A stretch of DNA of 8,128 nt from JAWLBW01 sp041687475 (GTDB taxonomy: Bacteria > J088 > JAWLBW01). Both the position numbers and the translations under genes were made by a program. The notes below the pieces were generated by a model, which did no database searches, was not told the origin of the DNA, and worked only from the letters and a program-made list of their open reading frames with translations. The stretch is from positions 1-8,128 of the forward strand of contig JAWLBW010000214.1 of NCBI GenBank assembly GCA_041687475.1. Direction: 5' to 3'. The first letter of the stretch is position 1, and each line of letters begins with the position of its first letter. Positions 1-5,857 of the stretch are shown here, piece by piece.

Positions 1-960
1 GACAGATACGAGGTTCTGCGTGCCGCCACCGCGGGGGGGCCCTATCAGGTCATTGCCGATACCCGTGTGACCAACTTCGTCGATACGGGGGTCAGCAATG
101 ATAATGAATACTTCTATGTCGTACGAGGGGTGAACGACGAAGGCCGCGGCGGCAATTCGGCCGAAGTGTCGGCCACCCCGCAGGCACAACCGGGCGAAGC
201 GCCCCCGCGTGCCCCGGCGGCGCCGACGAACCTTCAGGCGGTGGCAGGCGACGGCCAGGTTACCCTCAGTTGGAATACCGTGCCCAGCGCCTTTGAATAC
301 CGCGTGTTCGTCGCCACGAACTCGGGCGGCCCCTACGAACTTATCGCCAACCCGCCGGGTACGGGTTACACCGACACCGGCGTCGATAACGGGGTTACCT
401 ATTACTATCGGGTGACCGCGCTCAACGCGGCCGGATCCAGCGGCTTTTCCAACGAAGCGCGAGCCACGCCCGAAGCCGGCATGGAAGTCGAGTTGCCTGG
501 TGCGCCCGATGGGGTCACGGCCGTTGCCGGAAACGGGCGCGTCTTTCTTTCGTGGAATGCCGCACCGGGCGCCGAGCGGTATCGCGTTTATGCCTCGCAG
601 ACCGCGGGCGGCGATTTCACCTTGCTGGCCACCGTCGAGGCTACGCGCTATACCCATGCCGATCTTACCAACGGGCAGACCTATTTTTATCGGGTCAGGG
701 CCGAGAACGAGGCGGGGTTGAGCGACTTCTCCGACACGGTCGACGCCAAGCCGCTGGCTTCGGCGCCGGAAGAGCCGCCTGTCGACGATGAGAACGGCGA
801 CGAACCTCCGCCCGACGGAGACAACGGGCCGGCTAATGGAGACGAGCCTTTGCCCGATGGAGACGAAACACCGCCGCCCGCCGACGGCGACGAGGCGCCC
901 GATGACGTGACCGAAACCACGGCGGCGCCCACCGACGAGGCTCTCAGACAGCCTGTCTAA
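1..960 (+). CDS. Fibronectin type III repeat protein, C-terminal fragment
   Basis: The reading frame is open from the first base, so the gene begins upstream of the window; 319 residues are visible before the TAA. It shows the end of one fibronectin type III domain (about residues 1-61) and two complete ones (about 74-158 and 168-251). Each domain has the expected landmarks: a V-x-L-S-W strand (VTLSWN, VFLSWN), a central Y-R-V strand, and a late Y-x-Y-R-V strand with an A-x-N-x-x-G turn. The repeats are near-copies of one another (GGPYQVIA, GGPYELIA, GGDFTLLA), which suggests duplication within the gene. Residues 253-319 are a low-complexity acidic and proline-rich tail built on NGDEP/DGDE units. 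There is no C-terminal membrane segment or sorting motif. Such FN3 arrays are usually extracytoplasmic binding or spacer modules; the catalytic or anchoring part, if any, is upstream and unseen, so the specific role is unknown. Confidence 0.88.
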   Translation, partial: DRYEVLRAATAGGPYQVIADTRVTNFVDTGVSNDNEYFYVVRGVNDEGRGGNSAEVSATPQAQPGEAPPRAPAAPTNLQAVAGDGQVTLSWNTVPSAFEYRVFVATNSGGPYELIANPPGTGYTDTGVDNGVTYYYRVTALNAAGSSGFSNEARATPEAGMEVELPGAPDGVTAVAGNGRVFLSWNAAPGAERYRVYASQTAGGDFTLLATVEATRYTHADLTNGQTYFYRVRAENEAGLSDFSDTVDAKPLASAPEEPPVDDENGDEPPPDGDNGPANGDEPLPDGDETPPPADGDEAPDDVTETTAAPTDEALRQPV

Positions 961-985
961 GCACGGAGCGCGTATCTACTTACTG

Positions 986-1022
986 CGAGGCGCACCGGCC
1001 CCATGGCGGTCAGTGCGCCTCG
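986..1022. terminator. Inverted repeat between convergent genes, possible bidirectional terminator
   Basis: A perfect 10-bp inverted repeat (CGAGGCGCAC at 986-995, GTGCGCCTCG at 1013-1022) encloses a 17-nt loop. It lies 25 bp after the FN3 stop codon and overlaps the last codons of the opposing yihY gene. The position suits a shared terminator for convergent transcripts. Neither strand has a clear T-run after the stem, so it is at best a weak intrinsic terminator or a transcript-end stabiliser. Confidence 0.4.
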
Positions 1023-1897
1023 TGTTCCCTGGCTGAGTCTTGGTCAGGCTGCTGCGAGGGCAGTTCATTGCGCATCCACCGGCCGAAGGCCCCGTTGAAC
1101 TCGGCTCCGATGATGACGACCAGTGACGTCAGGTACATCCACGTAAGCAGAATGATAACCGCGCCCAGGGCGCCGTAGGTCTTGTTGTAGTTCGCGAAAC
1201 CGGCCACATAGGCGCTGAAGCCGTAACTCATGAGAATCCACAGAAAGGTCGCAATCATGGCGCCGGGCCAGAGTTCGTAGGCGCGATGATGATCGCAATC
1301 GGGGCCGAGGCGGTAGAGCAGGGCGAGCGCCGGAGCAATCAACAGAATCGTGACCGGGTAGCGCAGGGTGTCTACCAACTTGACGTAGTAGGTATCGAGA
1401 CCGAAGTCGCGCAGAATGTTCGCGATGAGGGGGCTGAGAATCATGCCGAGAAAAGCCAGCCCCCCCAGAAGACCGAAGAGAAAGACCATGCCGATGGCGA
1501 TGAGCCGGTTTTTCCAGAAGGGTCGCTTGCGGGGGGCGTCGTAGGCCTTCATCATTGCCTTGATGAAGGCGTTGAAGATGCGCGAGGCTGCGAATACGCC
1601 CAGGGCCAGCGACAAAGAGATGTTCAGGTTCAGATCGGCGTTGCCCAACGACTGCAGGTATGAATTGACCAGGGTTACCGATTCGGGCGGCAGAAACTCG
1701 GCCGAAAGTTGCAGCATTCTGTCCAGTATTTCGTCGTTGCGACTGGAGAGTCCGATCAGGGAGACAAAAAACAGAAGAAAGGGGAAAAACGAGAAGGCGA
1801 AGTTGAAGGCTGCCTCCGATGCCAGGCCGAGGCCGTCATCGCTGTCGAGTCGGCGTACCGTATCCTTGAAAACGTGATAGAGCTCGCGAAGCCGCAT
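1010..1897 (-). CDS. YihY/BrkB family inner-membrane protein
   Basis: The product is 295 residues, normal for the YihY/virulence factor BrkB family (once misannotated as RNase BN). About six membrane segments can be seen, near residues 34-51, 91-112, 132-158, 180-195, 211-231 and 243-266. Family hallmarks are the first-helix A-x-x-x-x-F-x-x-x-F-F-P pattern (residues 30-40) and the late Y-x-x-x-Y-G-A-L-G-A-V block (237-247), followed by a helix ending G-A-E-F-N. The C-terminal tail is hydrophilic and acidic. I chose the ATG at 1897 because GGGGGAGAGG sits just upstream at 1899-1908; an in-frame ATG at 1927 would add ten residues but lacks such a site. The biochemical function of the family is not settled; transport or envelope roles have been proposed. 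It lies 204 nt downstream of the DUF502 gene on the same strand, so it may be the last pan-operon gene or have its own promoter. I found no convincing promoter in 1928-2101. Confidence 0.88.
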   Translation of the reverse strand: MRLRELYHVFKDTVRRLDSDDGLGLASEAAFNFAFSFFPFLLFFVSLIGLSSRNDEILDRMLQLSAEFLPPESVTLVNSYLQSLGNADLNLNISLSLALGVFAASRIFNAFIKAMMKAYDAPRKRPFWKNRLIAIGMVFLFGLLGGLAFLGMILSPLIANILRDFGLDTYYVKLVDTLRYPVTILLIAPALALLYRLGPDCDHHRAYELWPGAMIATFLWILMSYGFSAYVAGFANYNKTYGALGAVIILLTWMYLTSLVVIIGAEFNGAFGRWMRNELPSQQPDQDSAREHEAH

Positions 1898-2101
1898 ACC
1901 TCTCCCCCCAGACCATTGTAAACCCATGAGCCGGGTGTCGCGGCTGGTTCCTTTCCCCGGTAGCCGTTCGGTTTACACACCCTTGACTCACCCCTGGGGT
2001 GGGCGAAGCGAGCGGCCGCCCGTGTTTCGGCCTGAACTATCGCGCCGATTGGAACCGGCTCGAGTCGCCGGGGCGCGTGCCGGCGTGGTCGATGCTCAGG
2101 A

Positions 2102-2770
2102 TCATTCCTTGCGCCGGGTGGCCGAATCGTCGGGCGAGACGATACCGCCCGAAACCACGAGTTTGAAGGCGTCTTCGACGCTGATGGCCAGCGAGATCAC
2201 CTCTTCTTCGGGTACGGCGAGCAGAAAACCGCTGGTGGGGTTCGGGGTCGTGGGCACGAAGACGAGCAGGGTCGCGTCGGGCTTGCCGGTAGCGCGGGCA
2301 ATCTCGCCGCGGGCCTGGGCGCTGACGAAGGCAAGGGTGTACAGGCCCTTGCGCGGATACTGAATGAGCACGACCCGACGAAAAGTCTGACCCTGCGCGG
2401 CGAAAATCGTCTCCAGCGTCTGCTTGACGGCCAGGTACACGCCCCGAAACAGCGGAATGCTGCTGAGCAACCTGTCGCCGAGGCGGTGTACGTAACGGCC
2501 CGCCGAGTTGCTGGCCGCCATGCCCACGAGCAGAATCAAGGCGATGAAAAGCAGCAGGCTGATACCCGGAACGGGTATCCACGAACGGGGACGCAGATCG
2601 GGTGGAAGCCCCGCGAAGAGACTGTCGACAAAGCCCAGCACCGCGCCGAAAACCCACAGGGTAACCACCGCCGGCACAATGACCAGCAGCCCGGTGACGA
2701 AATACTGCTTCGCGACATGACGCAAGCGTTGGGCCTGCGTCGTCTCGTGTTCGAACGGGGCTTCTGCCAT
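2102..2770 (-). CDS. DUF502 family membrane protein
   Basis: The product is 222 residues. Two hydrophobic helices are visible (about 24-49 and 69-87), then a soluble region with the patterns I associate with DUF502. These are I-P-L-F-R-G-V-Y-x-x-V-K-Q (residues 105-117), I-Q-Y-P-R-K-G (136-142), F-V-P-T-T-P-N-P-T-S-G-F (171-182) and E-D-A-F-K-L-V-V-S-G-G (199-209). The family is widespread in diderm bacteria and plants and has no firmly assigned bacterial function; it is thought to be an integral membrane protein. The ATG lies 4 nt after the panD stop, with no strong ribosome site of its own, so translation is probably coupled to panD. This makes it a likely fourth gene of the pantothenate operon. 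The charged C-terminus (RRKE) is ordinary. Confidence 0.88.
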   Translation of the reverse strand: MAEAPFEHETTQAQRLRHVAKQYFVTGLLVIVPAVVTLWVFGAVLGFVDSLFAGLPPDLRPRSWIPVPGISLLLFIALILLVGMAASNSAGRYVHRLGDRLLSSIPLFRGVYLAVKQTLETIFAAQGQTFRRVVLIQYPRKGLYTLAFVSAQARGEIARATGKPDATLLVFVPTTPNPTSGFLLAVPEEEVISLAISVEDAFKLVVSGGIVSPDDSATRRKE

Positions 2771-2774
2771 TCGA

Positions 2775-3146
2775 TCAGGCCATGGCCATCATTTCGCCGG
2801 GAACCATGCGGTTGTTCTCGTCGACGAAGACGATGCGTGGCTTGTGGCCGGCGATTTCGTCGTCGGTCAGCGAGCAGTAGCTGACGATGATGACGAGGTC
2901 GCCCTTGTGCACCATGCGGGCGGCCGCGCCGTTCAGGCAGATTTCACCGCCGCCGCGGGCGCCTTCGATGACGTACGTCTCGAATCGGCTGCCGTTGTTG
3001 ATATCGAGAATGGCGACCTTTTCGTACTCGACGAGTCCGGCGGCATCCATGAGCTCACGGTCGATGGTGATGCAGCCTTCATAGTGAAGATTGGCGTCGG
3101 TTACGGTCGCACGGTGGATTTTACACTTGAGAAGTTCCCGTTGCAC
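2775..3146 (-). CDS. panD: Aspartate 1-decarboxylase proenzyme, with Cys at the pyruvoyl position
   Basis: This cytosolic pyruvoyl enzyme makes beta-alanine from L-aspartate for pantothenate. It is translated as a proenzyme that cuts itself between Gly24 and residue 25, turning residue 25 into the pyruvoyl cofactor. The 123-residue product has typical length and aligns without gaps to the E. coli numbering: Lys9, His11, Tyr22, Gly24, Arg54, Thr57, Tyr58, Asn72 and Ile86 are all present. Residue 25, normally Ser, is Cys here: HYEG is followed by CITID, and the codon at 3072-3074 reads TGC on the coding strand. There is no neighbouring Ser to take its place. Three further Cys are present (8, 70, 91). 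The start is GTG at 3146, chosen because a full AGGAGG (3152-3157) sits 5 nt upstream. panC ends 17 nt upstream and DUF502 begins 4 nt downstream. The family assignment is near certain; whether the protein self-processes normally is open. Confidence 0.95.
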   Translation of the reverse strand: MQRELLKCKIHRATVTDANLHYEGCITIDRELMDAAGLVEYEKVAILDINNGSRFETYVIEGARGGGEICLNGAAARMVHKGDLVIIVSYCSLTDDEIAGHKPRIVFVDENNRMVPGEMMAMA

Positions 3147-3163
3147 GGTTGCCTCCTGGGTTG

Positions 3164-4036
3164 TCAGGCCCGCTCCCTCACGGGGGCGGGAAGGGTCATG
3201 TTGTCAATGAGCCGCGTGTTGCCGATACGTGCGGCAACGAGTATCACGGCTCGACCATCCAGAGTGCCGATCCGCTCCAACGTGGCGGCGTCGACAAGGT
3301 GAACGTAGTCGATGTCGGCGTCGACCCGGCGCAACTCGTCTTCGACGAGCCCGGTCAGTCGGCCGACATCACGTTCGCCGCCTTCGGCGGCTCTGCGGGC
3401 TGCCTCGAGCCCGCGTGAGAGCGCAAGCGCCCGCCTGCGCTCCTCGGGTGAAAGGTATTTGTTGCGCGAGCTCAGCGCGAGCCCGTCGGCTTCGCGCACC
3501 GTGGGCACGCCGACCACCTCGACATCGAAGTTGAGGTCGCGCGCCATCTGGCGAATGACGGCCAGTTGCTGATAGTCCTTCTCGCCGAAGAAGGCGGCGT
3601 GCGGCTTGGCGGCGAGAAAGAGCTTGGTCACGATGGTCGTCACACCGCGGAAATGCCCCGGCCGGTCGGCGCCGGAGTGATCGCGGCTCAGGCCGGTTAC
3701 CTCGACCCAGGTCTGCGCGCCCGCCGGGTACATTTCCGACGCTTCGGGCAAGAAAAGCACCGAAGCGCCCTCGGCTTCACAGAGCGCCTGATCGCGTTCG
3801 GGCGAACGGGGATAGCGGTCGAGGTCCTCGTTGGGACCGAACTGAGTGGGGTTCACGAAGATGCTCACGACCAGCTCGCCGCCGCTGCGGCGCGCGGCGC
3901 GCATCAGCTCGGCGTGGCCTTCGTGCAGATAGCCCATGGTGGGCACGAAGGTTATCCGGCCGCCGTTTCGGCGGACACCGTCGGCCCAGGCCTGCAACTC
4001 GCCCACGGAGCGTATGATCTGCATGCCCCGGCTCAT
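3164..4036 (-). CDS. panC: Pantothenate synthetase (pantoate--beta-alanine ligase)
   Basis: This cytosolic enzyme joins pantoate and beta-alanine with ATP, through a pantoyl-adenylate, to form pantothenate. The product is 290 residues, usual for the family. Nucleotidyltransferase motifs are in place: P-T-M-G-Y-L-H-E-G-H with the HxGH signature (residues 32-41), S-I-F-V-N-P-T-Q-F (58-66), F-G-E-K-D-Y-Q-Q (150-157) and the KMSKS-equivalent S-S-R-N-K-Y-L-S (189-196). The ATG at 4036 overlaps the panB stop as ATGA, the usual sign of coupled translation; a GGAG lies about 11 nt upstream inside panB. A second in-frame ATG at 4024 would remove four residues and cannot be excluded. Its two substrates come from panB (upstream, via ketopantoate reductase encoded elsewhere) and panD (directly downstream). 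Confidence 0.97.
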   Translation of the reverse strand: MSRGMQIIRSVGELQAWADGVRRNGGRITFVPTMGYLHEGHAELMRAARRSGGELVVSIFVNPTQFGPNEDLDRYPRSPERDQALCEAEGASVLFLPEASEMYPAGAQTWVEVTGLSRDHSGADRPGHFRGVTTIVTKLFLAAKPHAAFFGEKDYQQLAVIRQMARDLNFDVEVVGVPTVREADGLALSSRNKYLSPEERRRALALSRGLEAARRAAEGGERDVGRLTGLVEDELRRVDADIDYVHLVDAATLERIGTLDGRAVILVAARIGNTRLIDNMTLPAPVRERA

Positions 4037-4854
4037 TTGAAACTGTGCTCCCCGCCGGGAAATGCACCCTCGCGCACCTCGCGTACGTAGCTTTCGACGG
4101 CCTCGCGCACGGCGTCGCCCAGGTTGGCGTAGCGCTTGACGAACTTCGGCGTGAATTCGCCGAACAGCCCCAGCAGGTCGTAGGAAACCAGCACCTGACC
4201 GTCGCAGTCGACGCCGGCGCCGATGCCGATCGTGGGAATGCGCAGCGACTTGCTCACTTCGGCAGCCAGCGATGCGGGCACACCCTCGAGCACGAGGGCG
4301 AAGACGCCCGCTTCTTCGAGCAGCTTCGCATCGCGCAGAATGGCCTGGCGTTGCTTTTCGTCGCGTCCCTGCACTTTGAAGCCGCCCATGCGGTGAATGC
4401 TCTGCGGCGTGAGCCCCAGATGCCCCATGACGGGTATGTCGGCGCGAATGATGCGGTGAATGGTGTCGAGCCAGGCTTCGCCGCCTTCGACCTTGACGGC
4501 CTCGGCGCCCGCCTGCAGCAGACGGCCGGCATTGCGCACGGCGTCTTCGTTCGAGGCCTGATAGCTCAAGAAGGGCATGTCGCCGACGAGAAAGGCGTTG
4601 CGGCGCCCGCGGGCCACGGCGCGCACATGGTACTCCATCTGCTCCATGGTTACGCCCAGGGTATTCGGTTCGCCGGCGATGACCGAGCCAAGCGAATCGC
4701 CCACGAGCAGCATGTCGACGCCTGCCTCGTCGAAGAGGCGTGCAAAGCTGAAGTCGTACGCCGTGACGACGCTGATCTTCTCGCCGCGCTCCTTCATGGG
4801 AGCGAAGTCGAGAATCGTCTTCTTGCTTTTCTTCGATGGCGTATGCGCGCTCAT
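4033..4854 (-). CDS. panB: 3-methyl-2-oxobutanoate hydroxymethyltransferase
   Basis: This cytosolic enzyme transfers a hydroxymethyl group from methylenetetrahydrofolate to 2-oxoisovalerate, giving ketopantoate, the first committed step of pantothenate synthesis. The product is 273 residues, near the usual length, with a short basic N-terminal extension (S-K-K-S-K-K). Family motifs in order: V-T-A-Y-D (30-34), L-V-G-D-S-L-G (50-56, metal-binding Asp53), V-G-D-M-P-F (90-95, Asp92), V-K-V-E-G-G (120-125, Glu123), L-V-L-E-G-V-P (187-193, catalytic Glu190), I-G-I-G-A-G (209-214) and D-G-Q-V-L-V (218-223). The ATG at 4854 has AGGGG six nucleotides upstream. A longer frame from a GTG at 4914 would be translated through the leader hairpin and is less likely. 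It is the first gene of the panB-panC-panD-DUF502 cluster, about 240 nt downstream of the proposed promoter. Confidence 0.97.
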   Translation of the reverse strand: MSAHTPSKKSKKTILDFAPMKERGEKISVVTAYDFSFARLFDEAGVDMLLVGDSLGSVIAGEPNTLGVTMEQMEYHVRAVARGRRNAFLVGDMPFLSYQASNEDAVRNAGRLLQAGAEAVKVEGGEAWLDTIHRIIRADIPVMGHLGLTPQSIHRMGGFKVQGRDEKQRQAILRDAKLLEEAGVFALVLEGVPASLAAEVSKSLRIPTIGIGAGVDCDGQVLVSYDLLGLFGEFTPKFVKRYANLGDAVREAVESYVREVREGAFPGGEHSFK

Positions 4855-4870
4855 GTACTGCCCCTGTAAA

Positions 4871-4909
4871 CCAGAAAGCCCTTCACCTGGCAGGGAAGGG
4901 CTTTCCTGG
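4871..4909 (-). promoter_or_regulatory. Leader hairpin just upstream of the panB ribosome site (attenuator-like)
   Basis: The arms 4874-4884 and 4895-4905 form a perfect 11-bp stem (GAAAGCCCTTC / GAAGGGCTTTC) with a 10-nt loop, extended by three pairs after a one-base bulge. The AAAGCCC...GGGCTTT shape is typical of intrinsic terminators. On the transcribed minus strand it ends about 17 nt before the panB ATG, next to the AGGGG ribosome site, with only TTT in the 3' arm and TTT a few bases later. It could be an attenuator, an RNA-stability element, or a barrier to upstream transcription. The structure is certain in sequence; the role is inferred. Confidence 0.5.
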
Positions 4910-5021
4910 GGCACACTTCACGAGGGTCGTGGCGCGCTCCGAGTAGGTCCCGTCCCGGTCTACCCTCCAGAAAACCCCGGTAGATCCAAGCGGTATGGGC
5001 GAATGTCATCGTGCGTCTGAC

Positions 5022-5058
5022 CGACGGTTAGACCTCGCTGCGCGGGTGTCTACCGTCG
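5022..5058 (-). promoter_or_regulatory. Second stem-loop in the panB leader
   Basis: The arms CGACGGTTAGAC (5022-5033) and GTCTACCGTCG (5048-5058) pair over 11 bp with a single bulged base and a 14-nt GC-rich loop. It lies roughly 35-70 nt downstream of the predicted transcription start of the pan operon, so it would form early in the leader RNA. I do not recognise it as a known riboswitch. Confidence 0.4.
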
Positions 5059-5095
5059 AACGCACATTTGTGACACGCGGTCGACAAAAATGCTA

Positions 5096-5110
5096 CCTGA
5101 TCGTATCAGG
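5096..5110. promoter_or_regulatory. Perfect palindrome over the pan -10 box, candidate operator
   Basis: CCTGAT-CGT-ATCAGG is a perfect 6-3-6 inverted repeat that covers the whole -10 hexamer of the predicted pan promoter and its extended TG. A dimeric repressor bound here would block RNA polymerase. I do not recognise the motif as the site of a named regulator. Part of the symmetry could be chance. Confidence 0.4.
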
Positions 5111-5129
5111 CGGGGGCGACGTTTGTCAA
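5100..5129 (-). promoter_or_regulatory. Promoter of the panBCD operon, sigma-70 type
   Basis: On the minus strand, TTGACA (5124-5129) is followed after 18 nt by TACGAT (5100-5105), preceded by TGA as an extended -10 element. The start site would be near 5093, giving a leader of about 240 nt before panB. It is the best promoter match upstream of the cluster, and the region has no competing gene. Confidence 0.7.
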
Positions 5130-5296
5130 AGTGAGGGCTTGCCGTGCGGCAAAGCTGGTCGTCGATGGGGCGCCACGTGCGGTACGGCGGGCTCTCGAGG
5201 GGGCGAGTGGGAGACCGGCGGCGTTCTTCGTCTCACGCGGAGCAGGCAAGATAAGCTCGCCGCGAAATCCGGCCGAGCATGAGCACCTGTTACGAA

Positions 5297-5324
5297 AATC
5301 CTTAATCCCCAATCCTTAATCCAT
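5297..5324. repeat. Four-copy 7-bp tandem repeat (AATCCNN)
   Basis: Four consecutive heptamers read AATCCTT, AATCCCC, AATCCTT and AATCCAT, so copies 1 and 3 are identical and the array can also be read as a 14-bp unit repeated twice. It is AT-rich compared with its surroundings and sits immediately before the foldable element. It could be a protein-binding array or a slippage-prone microsatellite. Confidence 0.75.
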
Positions 5325-5326
5325 AA

Positions 5327-5411
5327 GCCGGGAGCAGGGACGTCAGGTCTGGAACCGACCTTGGGGTGGCCAAGGGGTAGTTTGCACCGATTTACGGGTG
5401 CCTCCCGCGGC
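5327..5411. other. Cloverleaf-capable structured element, family not recognised
   Basis: A closing stem (CGGGAG at 5329-5334 with CTCCCG at 5402-5407) encloses three potential hairpins. These are AGGTC/GACCT with a 7-nt loop (about 5345-5361), TTGG/CCAA with a 5-nt loop, extendable to CCTTGG/CCAAGG in competition with the first (about 5359-5375), and GCACC/GGTGC (about 5384-5401). The density of helices in 85 nt exceeds the rest of the gap. It lacks tRNA invariants on either strand, and lacks the GGAAGGNAGCAGCC signature of SRP RNA despite a short resemblance. The strand is undetermined and expression is unproven. Confidence 0.35.
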
Positions 5412-5468
5412 ATGTTGACTGGGAAGAGCCCGGGCAGGGCATCGCTTACGGCGATAGCCGCCTCGGCA

Positions 5469-5828
5469 TTATTCGGGCGGAAGCAGCTGCTCGGTACGGG
5501 TGCTTTCGACCAGGCTTACGACGCCGTCTTCGAACTTGATCCACGTGCGCAGCGTCAGTCGCTCGGTGTAGGGCTCGGAGTAAACGAGATAGGTTCGCTC
5601 AACCGGCCGGGTGTATTGCACCTGGTAAATGAAGACATCTTCCTGCGTGGCGTAGGGCACGCCCAGCAGGGTGATGACTTCGCCCGCCGTCGTCGACCCC
5701 TCGCGAACCAGGGGAATCTTCTTGTCGGGGTAGTTGAAGCCTTGCGTAACCTGCCACTCGCCTTGCGGCTTGTTGCAGGCGGTTACGATGAGAACGACGA
5801 AGACGAGAAAAAATGCGCGCCAAGACAT
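5469..5828 (-). CDS. Small lipoprotein, BamE/SmpA-like pattern
   Basis: The product is 119 residues. Residues 1-17 are a short, strongly hydrophobic signal segment ending V-T-A, followed by Cys18: a good lipobox, so the protein should be lipidated and membrane-anchored with a mature part of 102 residues. The mature part has S-T-T-A-G-E-V-I-T-L-L-G-V-P (about residues 45-58), then several Tyr-rich strands and W-I-K-F-E-D-G-V-V-S-L-V-E near the end. This order (short helix, L-L-G-x-P turn, beta strands, F-x-D-G-x-V) is how the BamE/SmpA/OmlA fold reads, a small lipoprotein fold that includes the BAM accessory subunit. I infer membership of that superfamily but not BamE function itself. The ATG at 5828 has no good ribosome site. 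A TGC-TACCCT motif on the minus strand about 10 nt upstream might be a GC-rich extended -10, giving a nearly leaderless transcript; this is weak. Confidence 0.75.
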   Translation of the reverse strand: MSWRAFFLVFVVLIVTACNKPQGEWQVTQGFNYPDKKIPLVREGSTTAGEVITLLGVPYATQEDVFIYQVQYTRPVERTYLVYSEPYTERLTLRTWIKFEDGVVSLVESTRTEQLLPPE

Positions 5829-5857
5829 GCCGATCAGGGTAGCAGAATCAGGCGCGC

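Larger units (their letters stand above)
5130..5468. other. Intergenic region between the pan promoter and the lipoprotein gene
   Basis: This 339-bp stretch has no convincing gene; short frames in it have no recognisable protein features. It contains a small hairpin at 5139-5152 (TTGCC, four-base loop, GGCAA), a four-copy heptamer repeat at 5297-5324, a foldable element at 5327-5411, and a hairpin at 5439-5458. The last lies just after the stop of the lipoprotein gene on the minus strand and could be its weak terminator, although no T-run follows. Confidence 0.6.

Noticed and set aside
1989..2001. CACCCCTGGGGTG palindrome upstream of yihY as an operator or terminator
   Set aside because: The stem is only about 5 bp once a loop is allowed. 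No T-run or promoter is next to it, so there is not enough to call a function.
2037..2657. 206-residue minus-strand frame overlapping DUF502
   Set aside because: It is an out-of-frame shadow of the DUF502 gene, rich in Arg and without domain features.
4045..4869. Long plus-strand open frame opposite panB
   Set aside because: It is fully antisense to a clear panB gene with all its motifs. Its translation has no recognisable domain, and such frames arise from GC-rich codon bias.
5341..5376. Possible SRP (4.5S) RNA, from GTCAGGTCTGGAA
   Set aside because: The match stops after the GGAA: the following bases are CCGACC rather than the conserved GGNAGCAGCC, and GGTC pairs with GACC, which the SRP fold does not do.
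5327..5411. tRNA gene, because of the cloverleaf-like folding
   Set aside because: There is no TTCGANNC T-loop, no T33-type anticodon loop and no D-loop GG on either strand, and the arm lengths are wrong.
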